This document shows positions 47,151-58,364 of a DNA stretch of 64,000 nucleotides, in pieces. Under the pieces are notes generated by a model. That model saw only the letters and a program-made list of their open reading frames with translations, did not search any database and was not told where the DNA came from. Origin of the DNA: Owenia fusiformis (taxonomy: Eukaryota > Annelida > Polychaeta > Sabellida > Oweniidae); contig CAIIXF020000012.1 in the NCBI GenBank assembly GCA_903813345.2, forward strand, positions 35,880,528 through 35,944,527. Reading direction: 5' to 3'. Position numbers and translations under genes: made by a program. Each line of letters opens with the position of its first letter. Position 1 is the first letter of the stretch.

Positions 47151-49121
47151 GCAATGCCCTTTGGTAAATGCGTATCGATAAAAATCTATATTGAAAAGTC
47201 CAGTGTTTCATTATCTAAACTTGATTATTTCACTTTAAATATTTATTTTTATAATCTAGTCTTTAAATTACTATGAAGTTGAGTTAGATGCTGCACATAT
47301 TTTAATTAGCGAGTGTGGCTGACAGTAATAGCTATGACAATTAAATCAAAATGATACCAGTTCGATATTTCTAAATGGACAATGCATATTTATAGTTTCA
47401 CCAAAAGTGATTTATCTTTCACAGTTTTATTAATTTGCAATTCAATTCACTTTTATTTGAAGTAATGGGATGCTAGCAACTGGTTTACCACATCCTTAAT
47501 TTATCGCTATGGAAACGTTGGAATGTTCAAGACAAATGGGACCCAACCGCGATGGGGTGCAAATGTATAGGCCACATCAGCAGTATTTCAAACTTTTTGG
47601 CTGCTGGTATTAAATGAGGAAAATAAGGCTAAAATATTGGCTTTATGACATTGTCAAAACGGAAGCCAAACGCTTGTTCAGTGTTACCATATCTTAACGC
47701 TATGAAGTGATTTTGGTGTCAGGACAGTTCAATATTCCTTTCTTTTTTTGAAGGGAACAAAAATGTTAGGGCACGGACCTTCCTTTCCGAACACTATGTC
47801 TTTCATTTTTGTATGTTTTGGTATATTTCGTACTAGTTAATTATGTAGCAGAGTGCATTAAAATGTACTCCTCCCCCATAATACAAGACTCATTTTCACA
47901 ATGATGCTAACACGGCAAGTGATACTTCATTTAAACATATTAAAGTCGTCATGATATATGTTGACGACAAATCAATAGAGACAAAAAATGAATCCATTTG
48001 AAATTAAAGTATAGTGTAGGATTTAAACCAGATCAATACATTTAAATGGACATTAAACTAATTTATTTTGTTTTATATCCATAACAAGTAGAAAAGGGTT
48101 TGAAGAACTTTGTTTATTGCTACCATATTGTTTTAATTAGCCCATTAACACAACGTCTCTGTTCACTTCGAAACAGTTATTAAAAGAACTAAAACAAAAT
48201 AATAATGAATATAATTTATTATTTCGGTTCATTTATTCATTTCAGTAACTACTGTGTATATCATTGACTAATTTATTTCAAAATTGACTACTGTATACAA
48301 TTGTGATGTATTGATTTTCATTTTTACACAATAATTATGATTTTTCTATCTTTAAATACAAACAAAGTAAATATATATTATTATTACCCCACATAAGCGT
48401 TCGGGTTTTTGCATCTTTTTTAAAATACATTTTATTTTTGTCACAGAGCATTCGAGATGAATACATATATATTTATATACATACATATGTCCATGCAAAT
48501 AGCAAAACATTTAGATGATCATCTTATCAAGACTCATTCTCATACAAAAGTGTAGTTTAAAATGCATTTAGTATTAAAAATCGAATTTGTTCAAATGTCC
48601 AATATATGTAGAGGCAAATGAAACTATAATACCCCGAAAAAGTTCGATCACGACTTTCAATATTTAACCGAGTTAAGATTTGATATTTCGCTTACATTAA
48701 TGCAAAGTAATTTATGACATGAAAAATAAGTATTATTCTTTTTGGTATGATACTATGAATTCTATATGCAAATTGAAATGAAGTGCCATAATGTAAACCG
48801 AATAAACTGAAACGCATATCACTGATATTGCAAAAGAATATGCGTTACTTGGATCCACGTAAACACCTAGAAATATATCAAACTTAAATTATTTCCTTTA
48901 CAATGCCCTTTTTATTGCCTTATTTAAATAAAAGGATATCAGCACAAAGAAACATATTACTTTTTACGAACACATATTGTTATTATGTATATTTGATGCG
49001 TATGAGGAAATATGCCTCGATTTTTGAATGAATTAAAGGGTTATATTAACTCAAATTGACTCCATGGACAAACAGAACCCGACTGCGATCTCATCGACTC
49101 GGCAAACAACTCGTTGGAACC
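47151..49121. other. Intergenic and upstream region of the discoidin gene
   Basis: AT-rich; no upstream exon or confident promoter element was found. Confidence 0.4.
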
Positions 49122-51148
49122 ATGAAGCTCGAGGTACTTCTTGTAGTTATGCTTGTTACGCTTGCTGTGAATGTGGAAGCGAAAAGGAAGAAAAGAAAAG
49201 GAAATTCTGCATCAGTGACATGTAAGAAAACAGACATAGAAAAAATCGTGACAAAACTAAACGAGCTTAAGACTGAAACCCAGAACTGCAGCACAGGAAA
49301 CGGAGAAGATGTCTCTTTAAATGTTGACATAGCAAACGATGTGACAAAGGCCAAGGCGACAATTGATGAAGTAAAGACGGGTGTTGATGAGATAACTGGT
49401 GGAATATCTACGATTAAAGATCTTTTGAAAGAGATGCAGAGTTCTAAATGTGAATCACGAGGTGAACAAACAGGTGAGTGGCAACACTTAAAGAATAAAG
49501 AATCATTTTATATTAGAAATATAAAAGCATGAGTGTATGTACTAACACAAAAACATAATGCAAAGAGGCCGGATAAAGTCACAAAACGTAGATTTTACAA
49601 TATTACTATCACAATTGTTTTAGATGAATGTGTTGGTGAATTTTTGATTTCTGGACCAAATCACAGAGTCAATGACAGTGGTTTGACAGCCTCGACTGAA
49701 TGGGATGGTTACCATGGACCAAGTAGGGCAAGACTTGGCACACAAGAAGAGTAAAAATATACTATAAATTACGATAAAGATAAGCTTTTTCGTATCGACC
49801 TATGGTATCCCACTGTGGTTGCAATGCGGTGCATACTTTAGTTTTAATTTGATGCGTATTGTAATATGGTACACGTAGGTTATGTAGTTCCGATACGGTA
49901 CGTACTGTAGTTCCAGAATGGTACACGCACAGTTGAAATATGATACGTACTGTAGTTGCATGATGGTACATACTGTAATTTCAATATTGTTCCGTAGTTG
50001 CAACGTGCGTATTGTATTTGCAATATGGTAATTACTGTGGTTGCAAAGAAGTCCTTACTGTAGTTACAATATGATACGTACTGTTGTTACAATTATGTTC
50101 ATAATGTAGTTGCGATACGGTGGGCAATGGAGTAGTTGAAATATGATACGTACTGTAGATGAAACATACCATAATATTTTCCATATTTCAGACTTCCATT
50201 TCCCGGATCATGGTCCCCATTAACGCTTGATGCGAATCCATGGATTCAAGCAGATTTGGGGAAATTGATGCAGGTGAATGGTGTTGTTACACAGGGTAGA
50301 GCGGCTCATGCCCAGTGGGTGACGTCCTATAACGTTTCCTACAGCGAAGCTGGCAGTTCATTTGAGTTCATAGAGAAGGATGGGAATCAGGTGAAAACAT
50401 TTTATATGTGGTGCATATTTATGTGACACATTATTGCTTTTCAGATGTATATCAGGGGCGTAGTAAGGGCCGTAGTAAGGGGCGTAGTAAGGGCCGTAGT
50501 CAGTCTCAAACCAGGGGAGGCAAATTTGAAAATGTGAAGAATAGAGTTGAGGCAATATTATAATAAATAAACTTCATGATTGTCTACGCCCATTATATAA
50601 ATCTTTGAGAAACGCTAATTTGGTAATGGGTCGAATAAAATAGGATAAACTCCATGGTCATACACTAGGAACAAATCGTAGAGTGTGATAATCAGTTTCC
50701 GATACCATTCAATGTCTACTTACAATATCTACAGGCAATATCAGTGTCGATATGCTCTCGCTTCAAAATGTTCAAATATTTCGATTTTGAAACATTTGTA
50801 TAATTTGTATATTAATGCTATCCTCAGTCAGATGTCTGGCTACTTGACCTGCAAATTGTAAATTGCAAAGAACATATTCAATCATGAACCAGCCGAATCG
50901 AATATTTTTTGGAACAATGACAGGAAAGCACCTGTTCTCAACTCGTTTGAACCTGTGCAAGCAAGAAAATATTTAACCATGAATGAATTGAATCGAATAT
51001 TTTTCAGATCTTCAATGGTAACAGTGACATGTACACTCCTGTTCTCAACTCGTTCAAACCTGTGCAAGCAAGGTACATCCGCATCAGCCCTATGACATGG
51101 AACAACCACATTTCCTTGCGATTTGATGTGATTGGATGCGATGATTAA
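49122..51148 (+). CDS. Secreted coiled-coil plus F5/8 type C (discoidin) domain protein
   Basis: Likely secreted lectin- or adhesion-type protein of 272 residues. Exons: 49122-49473, 49624-49750, 50192-50390, 51008-51148; introns are GT-AG and phases agree. The start at 49,122 is preferred over an in-frame ATG at 49,056 because it places a clean signal peptide (MKLEVLLVVMLV…VEA, about residues 1-20) at the N terminus, followed by a basic KRKKRKG stretch. Residues 35-110 are heptad-like and charged, probably an oligomerising coiled coil. Residues 118-272 are one complete discoidin domain: the bounding cysteines C120 and C270, GPSRARL, GSWSPLTLDANPWIQADLG, and ARYIRISPMTWNNHISLRF. Glycan or phospholipid binding is known for the fold; the ligand here is unknown. 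Confidence 0.92.
49795..50165 (+). repeat. ~27-bp degenerate minisatellite in discoidin intron 2
   Basis: About fourteen units of (A/G)TACGTACTGTAGTTGCAATATGG with many substitutions. Reverse-strand open frames here only translate the repeat. Confidence 0.8.
50452..50530 (+). repeat. 14-bp tandem repeat / transposon-end remnant
   Basis: Four units of GGGGCGTAGTAAGG or GGGCCGTAGTAAGG, preceded by CA and followed by CCAGGGGAGGCAAATTTGAA. The context resembles the end of an old DNA transposon. Confidence 0.6.
50881..50975 (+). pseudogene. Partial duplicate of discoidin exon 4
   Basis: About 90 bp resembling 50,976-51,081, including the intron end (GAATCGAATATTTTT) and the codons for PVLNSFEPVQAR, but lacking the rest of the exon. 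It sits immediately upstream of the real exon 4 and cannot encode a full domain. Confidence 0.8.
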
Positions 51149-51420
51149 CAAACTTTATCTTCCACAGTCCAGTAATGTGATTCCATTCCACCTTCTCTTG
51201 ATTATGGCATATCAATCACAGTGACAGGCAACCGACTAGTGTTGTTTCTCATGAATCATCATTACGGGACCAGAATATTTTAATAATTACGGTTGCACCA
51301 TTTTGAAAACAATACACATGGACATAACGGAGTCTTATATCTTTAATTGTTCTAATGAACAAAATTATTACAAGTTCATCGTTCAAATGTAATTTTAAGT
51401 GACATAATACAATATGTGGA

Positions 51421-51426
51421 AATAAA
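51421..51426 (+). promoter_or_regulatory. Polyadenylation signal AATAAA
   Basis: First good hexamer 3' of the discoidin stop codon (about 270 bp downstream), followed by T/G-rich sequence. Confidence 0.5.
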
Positions 51427-53717
51427 ACTAAATTGTTGTGTTACACTGTTCCTCGGTGAATGTGTTTCCAATATGTAAGGAAGTGCGATGAAAACTTAGT
51501 GAGGAAACTTACGGGTGTACGATTTTTCTTTTTCCACGATTTCACGAGATTTAGACAGAGTTTTGACAGGTTTTTCAGTATCATATGTTTAGGAAAATCT
51601 TATCGTTTGTGAATTACTCAAGAGGCCCCAGAATGATGAAATGATATTGTGTGTAAACTGAACGGTTAAAAGTGCAGATGTTAATCGTTTTCAACGTTCC
51701 GCTTACACGATGATTCTAGCGTTTCGTGATCTATGCGTTTGCAAACGCTTAGATTTTCTGAAACATGATGCTGAGAAGGTGGTGTCGATTTTGCCTTCAT
51801 CTTGTACTTCCGAGGCTGTTACATTTTGTTACCGGAAAGATTGAAGCGTTCCAACAATCTTTTTTAGCTAACCCTATATTTTCAACGGCCATAAATGGGG
51901 CATTCGGCGTTTTAGTCCGTGGTATGAAATTCCTAGGACGCCTAATCAAGAAGCTGATATTACGCAATATAGTGCAGCGATATTTGACCTAATATTTACA
52001 TACCAATTACATGTCCAATATTATTTTTAATTATACACGTTCAATATTCTTCGGGCTTTTGGACTAAATTATGCCTGTCATTAGCAGGGGTTGAAAATAT
52101 TAGTAAAAACTAAATTCCCATTTTTACAATTTGGAGTACTGTATACTACAAATATATGAAATCAATTTTGAATGTTTTAGGTTGCTAAACTACAAATTTG
52201 GTGCTATTTTTTAGAAATACAAAAATTACGTAATCAGCACATCAACATTTTGATTTATTTCTTCAATATTGGTGATGTAAATGGTATCAATGAATGATTT
52301 TTATATGATAATGAAATATGCTAAAATGATTTAGGATGCAGACAAGTCCAATTAAAATTCTTTAGAATTGAGAAACTAAGAATGAGTTGTTTTCAAATTC
52401 ATTGCCAGATAATCAAAACATTATCATTTTGAAGCTTGAACTTTTGGCATTTATGGGGAAATAGGACAAATGACCCTTAATCTTTGACCTTTCACAGTGA
52501 TTTTACCACAATGTGACTTTTTAACAACAAAATAGCCAATTTCTTGAAAATAAAGAGGACTCGGAAGATGGAGACTCCAACATTTTTTCCAAATTCATAA
52601 TTAATGCGCATACACCCTCACAACTTGACGTTATGATCATGCAATTTAATCTAGCTTTAATAATGGTTTGCGGTATTCATTTAGACCTCACAGCACATTA
52701 CTTGCAATAGTTAAATATCAGAAATAATTACGTAATCTATTGGTCCTCGCATAATCAATTATCTTTCCTGTAAAGTGAACCATTTGGAAAAATCTCGACC
52801 GCCATTTGTTCAGAAAATCCCGATATTTCCCGATTTAAAAAATATCCCGATTTTTATTTTTTTACTTGACAGGTATGAGATACTGAAAAGCTAGGTATTA
52901 GGTATACATTACATGAAATTTATCCTCATATTTATTATGTTTACAAATTGTGAAAAGAAAATTGTGCTTTTATATCCTTTTATTTCTTAATTTATATTTG
53001 AAGTAAAACCAGTTTATCACATTCTTGCAAAGTCTTCACAATATTTAACACCATTACATAATGATTACACAGTTATAATTATATTTTTTATAAATTTTAT
53101 CATCATTTTCTCTCATGATTCTCCACCAGTTCACACCATAGCTGTCATTAACCTTGAAAACATAAACAATAAAAAATGTAACATAATTATCTAATTATCT
53201 GGAATCTGACCCATATTTGAAAACAAACAAAATGGTACGTCTTGTTATACCGGGTGCGGGGGCTATGTCATTGAGAGGCCTCACTGGAATGTCCCTAGCC
53301 TCTACTATAAGGTTATACTCTATAGAAGTTTAGTCCATTACGATAGTGACCTGCTTTTAATGCTTGGTTCCCATTCACACTCACATATCAAACTGGTAAT
53401 TCATCATCAGGGTCCACGTTGACTGGCAAACAAATGCATCAGGCAAAAGCAGACCCATTGTGAAATATGTCAGTAAGGAGTAAACTTCATTTTACATATG
53501 ACTGGATTACTATTAATATAATTGAAATTACACTGTTTATAGTGCAATTATAAAAATCAAAATTGCGCATTATTTGCTTCAACTTGTTAAATATATTACC
53601 TTTAAATTGTAATACAAATGTCATTTTGTATTTATGCATCTTTGCAAGATAAGCTTTGAAAGACGTTTACTACATTATTAAACACGCTGTGAGGGAGTTA
53701 AAGACAATACATCCAAA
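51427..53717. other. Intergenic, mostly nothing recognised
   Basis: AT-rich. CCCGATATTTCCCGATTT-like modules near 52,820 and a small GC-rich patch near 53,255 are the only notable sequences apart from the short open frame at 51,765. Confidence 0.4.
51765..51992 (+). CDS. Small hypothetical open frame, cationic and amphipathic
   Basis: 75 codons with no recognisable homology. The C-terminal half (FGVLVRGMKFLGRLIKKLIL) is hydrophobic with regularly spaced K/R, like a membrane-active helix. No splice sites, signal peptide or promoter could be tied to it, and in AT-rich DNA an open frame of this length can occur by chance. Confidence 0.15.
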   Translation: MMLRRWCRFCLHLVLPRLLHFVTGKIEAFQQSFLANPIFSTAINGAFGVLVRGMKFLGRLIKKLILRNIVQRYLT

Positions 53718-53900
53718 ATGAAGCGGGTGGTAATCTATGTGCTATTCTTGTTTGCAACAATCGTGTGTATGTCAAGGCTGGACAGCCAAAATGTACAAGA
53801 GCAGATATCAAGAGTCTGAAAAGTTATATATATGATAGACTGAATGAGCTGAAGAGACAAAATGAAGGAATCCTTTCTGCACTGAGTGAGGTGGAAGAAC
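53718..53900 (+). pseudogene. First exon of a discoidin-gene paralogue, frameshifted
   Basis: Starts with a signal-peptide-like MKRVVIYVLFLFATIVC. About 70 bp in, the frame shifts, and the coiled-coil part (KCTRADIKSLKSY…RLNELKRQNEG) continues in another frame up to a donor GTAAGT at 53,901 in phase 1, the same phase as exon 1 of the gene at 49,122. KCTRADI…LNELK parallels TCKKTDI…LNELK there. Any discoidin exons would lie beyond the Polinton inserted 750 bp downstream, outside this window. The frameshift indicates a pseudogene unless it is a sequencing error. Confidence 0.7.
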
Positions 53901-53944
53901 GTAAGTCAAGCGTGATTTGTTTTATTCTCCATTATTGTTGATTA

Positions 53945-54060
53945 ATGCCGAGGCAACATTTGCTCCTTTATTCAACACCGGCGACCGATGAGTATTTTGT
54001 TCAGAACTAAATACAATTTTGAACAAAATACTCATCGGCCAGGTTTCGGTGAAAAAGGGT
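53945..54060. mobile_element. Small foldback element, copy 2
   Basis: GCCGAGGCAACATTTGCTCC… GATGAGTATTTTGTTCA, loop, TGAACAAAATACTCATCGGC. Same family as 47,005-47,150. Confidence 0.7.
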
Positions 54061-54642
54061 AGGAGGTCCTACTTTCCATTGATTATATGGTGACCTAAAT
54101 ACAACTCTTTCCCTTATTGTAGTATCCACAATCAGGGCCAGTAAGGCCCTTTAAGAAAGGGGACCATAATCCCCAGGGGACCATAATTTCTTTCACACCG
54201 GTACTTTAAAGGAACGGCATTAGCTATGCATGTTATTCTAATTCAGCAATAGTTTGCCTAGGTCGCATTCTGCATTGATTATAGACATGTCTTTGTATGA
54301 ACTGTACATACACATTCGATAACATTATGGTGTTGAACTTCATATTAATTTATTGTAATTGAAAATAATCATCATCTGATTCATCTGCATTTTCATGAAA
54401 AATAGATACACTCAGAATTAACATTGTACACACCAAAATGTGTCATTTTTTTACAACTATATTGAAAGGCAATTTTGTTCTCCTTTTAATCATATTCCTG
54501 GCAGTGCGCAGTCTTCAATATATTCCGAGACACTGCATGGGCATTTGGCTTTTAATGGAACAAGTTTGATGTAAAACGGTGCAGTATCAGACACATAATC
54601 CTTGATTTTCAAAGCTGTAGTAGGTCTAAAATTCAAATTAAC

Positions 54643-54648
54643 GATCGT
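54643..54648. repeat. Polinton target site duplication, left (GATCGT)
   Basis: Identical to 63,974-63,979. Six-base duplications are the Polinton hallmark. Confidence 0.93.
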
Positions 54649-54952
54649 AGTAGTTACAGAAACGAGAGTTCTGACGCACCTTTAACATTGAGTCCTATGG
54701 GGAGGGACACGATTTTTCATATTACCCTCCCTAACATGGGCTCCAATGGGGAGGGACATCTGTGAGCCTCCCTGAGCTCGGGAGGCACATACGGGGACCC
54801 CACCCCTCCCCCCTCGGCGTGGTGGCGTGTACATATTTCGGGAATCTCGGGCCCTAAGGTAACGGACGCCCTACCCCACGTTTGTACGTTTACTGTAAGG
54901 ATACTATTCGAATTCCCGCCAAAAACAATAAATCGATAAACCAGTACGCGTC
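54649..54952 (+). repeat. Polinton left terminal inverted repeat (304 bp)
   Basis: Identical by eye to the reverse complement of 63,670-63,973. Starts with AG and is GC-rich in its outer half (CCCCACCCCTCCCCCCTCGG), unlike the AT-rich host. Confidence 0.95.
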
Positions 54953-55324
54953 GTAAATGTCACTGCCTTATTTATAAAGTGCGGCCCAGGCGGATTATCG
55001 ATTACCTATCAACCAGGCGTTTCGTACTCGCGAGGTCTTATCGTTTTAAGGTCATCCAGCTGTCAGTTTACAAAACAAATTACTCTGGACTGTACTTTAA
55101 AGTGCGGACCTAGCTCGATTATCGATTATCAATCAACCATCCATCAACTTTAATTAGTGTAACGTCCTTCATCGATTTAAGATCATACCGTTTAATGGAT
55201 GTTACATTTGGTTGGGATAAATATTTATTTGCTAATTCGTCAACACACTTCTTTTCAAAATACATCAACTATAATACATATTTACATTATAACATTCAAA
55301 ATTCTTCATTGAATCATACACAAA
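54953..55324. repeat. Polinton left subterminal region with diverged direct repeats
   Basis: Two modules of about 110 bp start AAAGTGCGG(C/A)CC (54,976 and 55,100) and share GATTATCGATTA(C/T)C, then AATCAACC / ATCAACCAGG and ATCG(T/A)TTTAAG(G/A)TCAT. Similar CGATTA(C/T)C motifs lie inside the right end. Candidate binding sites for the element's proteins. Confidence 0.6.
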
Positions 55325-56422
55325 TTACAAAGGTATTAAATCGGAATCTTTAACCCACGAATCAAACTTTTTTGGCCAATATTGCCAACGCACTAAATGT
55401 TCCCGTTGCCCTTGTCTAGTTCGTGTTTTCAAGATTTTTTCTACTTTCCAAATATCATCTTCATTCGCTTGTACTCTTTGAAGCTCCGATTGGTAAAAAG
55501 TACCCTTAATGTCTTCATTTTGAAAATCATTTAAACGATATAATGGGAGGCCCTGCCTAATAAAACGTTTCGTTACTTTAAAAATTTCCCCTGTCCAATG
55601 TTGGTCGTATTCTCTACTAAAAACATGTCTCGACTGGGTAATTCTTACCAGAGCTCCAATGGGGAATTTAAAGATGTGATTAGATTTGGTTTTAACGATA
55701 GTTGATTTAGGATAATACATCCGCCACCAAATAACCAATTCATCGTCTTTAGATACATTTTTAGGAGCCATTTTTATACCCCTATGCCAAGTGGCGTTAT
55801 AACTCTTCACAAAGTTTTGTAAATTGTCTATAAATCTATGGTTCTGTTTGTACGTGATATACCTCATTATTTTAGTCTTTAACGTCTTTATCAATCTTTC
55901 TGCATAGTTGGCCTTGGGGGTATTACCCGTAACAAAATGGCGGACTCCCCATCTATTCAACAATGTTTGTACAACCTTAGCGCGGAATTCTTGACCTTTG
56001 TCCGTCCTAAAGACATCTGGTTGTCGACCTTCTTTCAATATATCATCGAAAGCCTCCGCCACTGCCTTTCCAGTTTTGGAGTGTAGCGGTCTAACCCAGG
56101 CAAAGCGAGACATAATGTCAATCGCAACCAGGATATACTTTATCCCTTCATTCTGCGATGATATATTAGAGACATCCATAAGATCTGCATCCCATTGTTC
56201 GTCAATATGCGAGACATATACTTTGTTACGAGCGAATCGTTTCTTATAAGGTCTCTGCAGACTATAAGCTTCTTGATTGTCCAACCATTTCTTTATCTGA
56301 TAACGAGACAGCTGATATTTTCCATCGTTCAGCACAGTCCTATAGAGTTTCTCCGGCCCGGCAAATGCTCCAGAATGCTGACTGTCATAATATAGTTTCT
56401 TCAAATAGTCTCGATATGCCAT
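55325..56422 (-). CDS. INT: Polinton integrase with chromodomain
   Basis: 365-residue retroviral-type (rve) integrase that inserts the element and makes the 6-bp target duplication. Catalytic triad D80 (WDADLMD), D141 (FRTDKGQEF) and E175 (NYAERLIKTLK); 33 residues separate the second D and the E. An N-terminal helical region (residues 1-65) precedes the catalytic core, and residues 327-365 form a chromodomain (VEKIL…HLVRWQYWPKKFDSWV), expected to guide integration to particular chromatin. Complete and undamaged. The start lies 59 bp after the ATPase stop, so the two genes may share a transcript. Confidence 0.97.
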   Translation of the reverse strand: MAYRDYLKKLYYDSQHSGAFAGPEKLYRTVLNDGKYQLSRYQIKKWLDNQEAYSLQRPYKKRFARNKVYVSHIDEQWDADLMDVSNISSQNEGIKYILVAIDIMSRFAWVRPLHSKTGKAVAEAFDDILKEGRQPDVFRTDKGQEFRAKVVQTLLNRWGVRHFVTGNTPKANYAERLIKTLKTKIMRYITYKQNHRFIDNLQNFVKSYNATWHRGIKMAPKNVSKDDELVIWWRMYYPKSTIVKTKSNHIFKFPIGALVRITQSRHVFSREYDQHWTGEIFKVTKRFIRQGLPLYRLNDFQNEDIKGTFYQSELQRVQANEDDIWKVEKILKTRTRQGQREHLVRWQYWPKKFDSWVKDSDLIPL

Positions 56423-56481
56423 CTTATACCATTAATATCTAACTCGCGAATGATGAAATCTCTTGAAATCGTCAATATTTA

Positions 56482-58037
56482 TCACTCACTGTCTGATTCA
56501 ACGACCTCGTTTTCAGATTCAACGGCCTCGTTTTCAGATTCACTCTCTTCTTCTTCGGAGCTACTTTCCTCCTGGTCTGTGTCATTGAGGAAGAGCTCGT
56601 CAAATTTGTGATTGTTTTTAAAAAGTGTGATTCTAATGGCACGATTTCTAGAAACACCTCTTCTTATCATATTGTCTATAGTATCTACAACATATTTGTG
56701 GAATGCATTGTCTTTCAAACCTAAAAAAAATTCGACCAACTGTTTGTAGTTTTCAAGAAATTCGTTTTTGTACTTTGCGAAAAGTTTCTTCTTTGCTTTT
56801 TCCTTAGCCTCCCTCTCATCCATTCCTCTCTCCATATACTCAGTCACTTTTTGTCGGTAACTTTCTTTATTGATTCTTTCTATAGCCCACTTTTTAAAAT
56901 AGGCAAATGTTTCATTTGCTTGCAAATCATCATCGTCTTCATGAGTAAACTTCTCGTCTAATGGAGGAGTAGATTCTAACTTCCTCCTCTTGGGTAATGA
57001 GCCTTGATCCTGACACCAATTTTTTATATGTCGTTGCAAATCGTGAATGCTGTCAAAGACTAAACCACAATCGTCACACGAGACCATGTCGATATCTTCT
57101 GTGTTAGATGTTAAATGGGGAAAATGAGATGATATGCCCGCTTTTATATTGGTTATATCTTGATTTCTATGCTCTTCCTGACTGTCGAATTTTTTTGCAG
57201 TTTTTGTAGAGGGTGTATATTGCTGAAATTCGTTTATGTTGAAGGCATTTGGTTTCAAACGCTGATGTTCTGATGTATTTTGTTTAAGATCTATCAACAA
57301 GTGACCATATGGTCGATTGGTGGCGCTGTTGTAGGCCCGTGTAATCTTTGAGGCATTTTCAGGATACATCTGTCTTGATAGAAACGCCACCTGTTGGCGA
57401 TCTCGGGGGTTATTGAATAAAACCATGTAGTGTGTATTGAGGCTCATAGTTCTATTCTCTTTCCCCTGATGGAACATGTTCTGAATCAAACATATTACCG
57501 ATAAGTTTCTATGATGACTACCTTTTGTGAAGAGATCTGATATACGCGAATCTTTAGTTGCCTTAGTCATAAGATCATCCAGGACAATAAGGTTGGGTAT
57601 CTCGATATCTAAGTATGTAGGGTCATCCAACTCATCGGGTATACCTTTCACAAATTCTATATTTGGGATGTTTTTCATTTCTTCGTACGCTGTTTGCCAC
57701 TGACCATAGCACCAAATGATTCTTCTAGGAGATGGGTTTATAAGATGTTGAGCATTCCTAATAAGATGTCTAACCATCCATGTTTTGCCCGATGACGTCG
57801 GCCCCGCTGAAAGTAGAGAATATAAACTATAAATTTATGATTATTGGTGTCCAGTCTATTATTTTCTCAATGATAATGTATCATAAATATACCTGCTATC
57901 ATTGTAAATGGATGCTGCAATATCAAACTCGAATCACCTCCTAAGTTATCAATACTATTATGGTATTTTCTAGTATGACGCTGTAAATTATCCCGTCTGG
58001 TAAAGCTCATTTTACATTCAGAACAATAATGAGACAT
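56482..58037 (-). CDS. ATP: Polinton zinc-finger / packaging-type ATPase
   Basis: 489 residues in two exons, 58037-57893 and 57806-56482, with an 86-bp GT-AG intron. Residues 5-26 form a C2H2 finger (C5, C8, H21, H26). The spliced Ala49 leads into Walker A GPTSSGKT (50-57); Walker B is LIVLDDLM (D125, D126), followed by SVICLIQN. This fits the FtsK/HerA-like A32-type ATPases that in viruses pump DNA into capsids. A second zinc motif is C2HC (C292, C295, H308, C313), and the last 20 residues are highly acidic. Without the intron the P-loop would be missed, because the 431-codon open frame starts just after it. An ATPase of this kind in an element with no capsid gene is the puzzle: it may act on DNA during transposition or depend on a capsid from elsewhere. 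Confidence 0.93.
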
Positions 58038-58364
58038 GTTGCCTCTTGAAACAAACTTTTCGCAATGAAGTAAATTAAGAAGTAGATTAATATATTTTGG
58101 TTGAAAGTATCTATTTTATGAAATGTAATCTGATTGGCTAACAATTTTAGAAGTTTGGGTACTCTAAGGAGGATAATGAATCGAATCATTTGGAGAGGAA
58201 AGGGAGGATAAGGGGAGTCGGGAGGGAGATAGAGGTCGGGAGGGAGGAATTAGGGAGAACTCAGAGGTAGAGAAGAGGCAAGGATGTAGGGAGGAGATAA
58301 GGAGGAATGTGGGTTGAGGGTTGTAGAGGATATGAGTTGATTAGATAGACAATAAACATCATAC
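58038..58364. other. Polinton intergenic spacer with a purine-rich tract
   Basis: Between the PolB stop and the ATPase start. Bases 58,187-58,322 are almost wholly A and G on the plus strand with many GGG/GGAGG runs (pyrimidine-rich on the coding strand). This probably contains the ATPase promoter. Confidence 0.6.

Noticed and set aside
55325-56422. A retrotransposon (chromovirus-type) integrase
   Set aside because: There is no reverse transcriptase, protease, gag or long terminal repeats. The inverted ends, 6-bp duplication and neighbouring PolB and ATPase place it in a Polinton.
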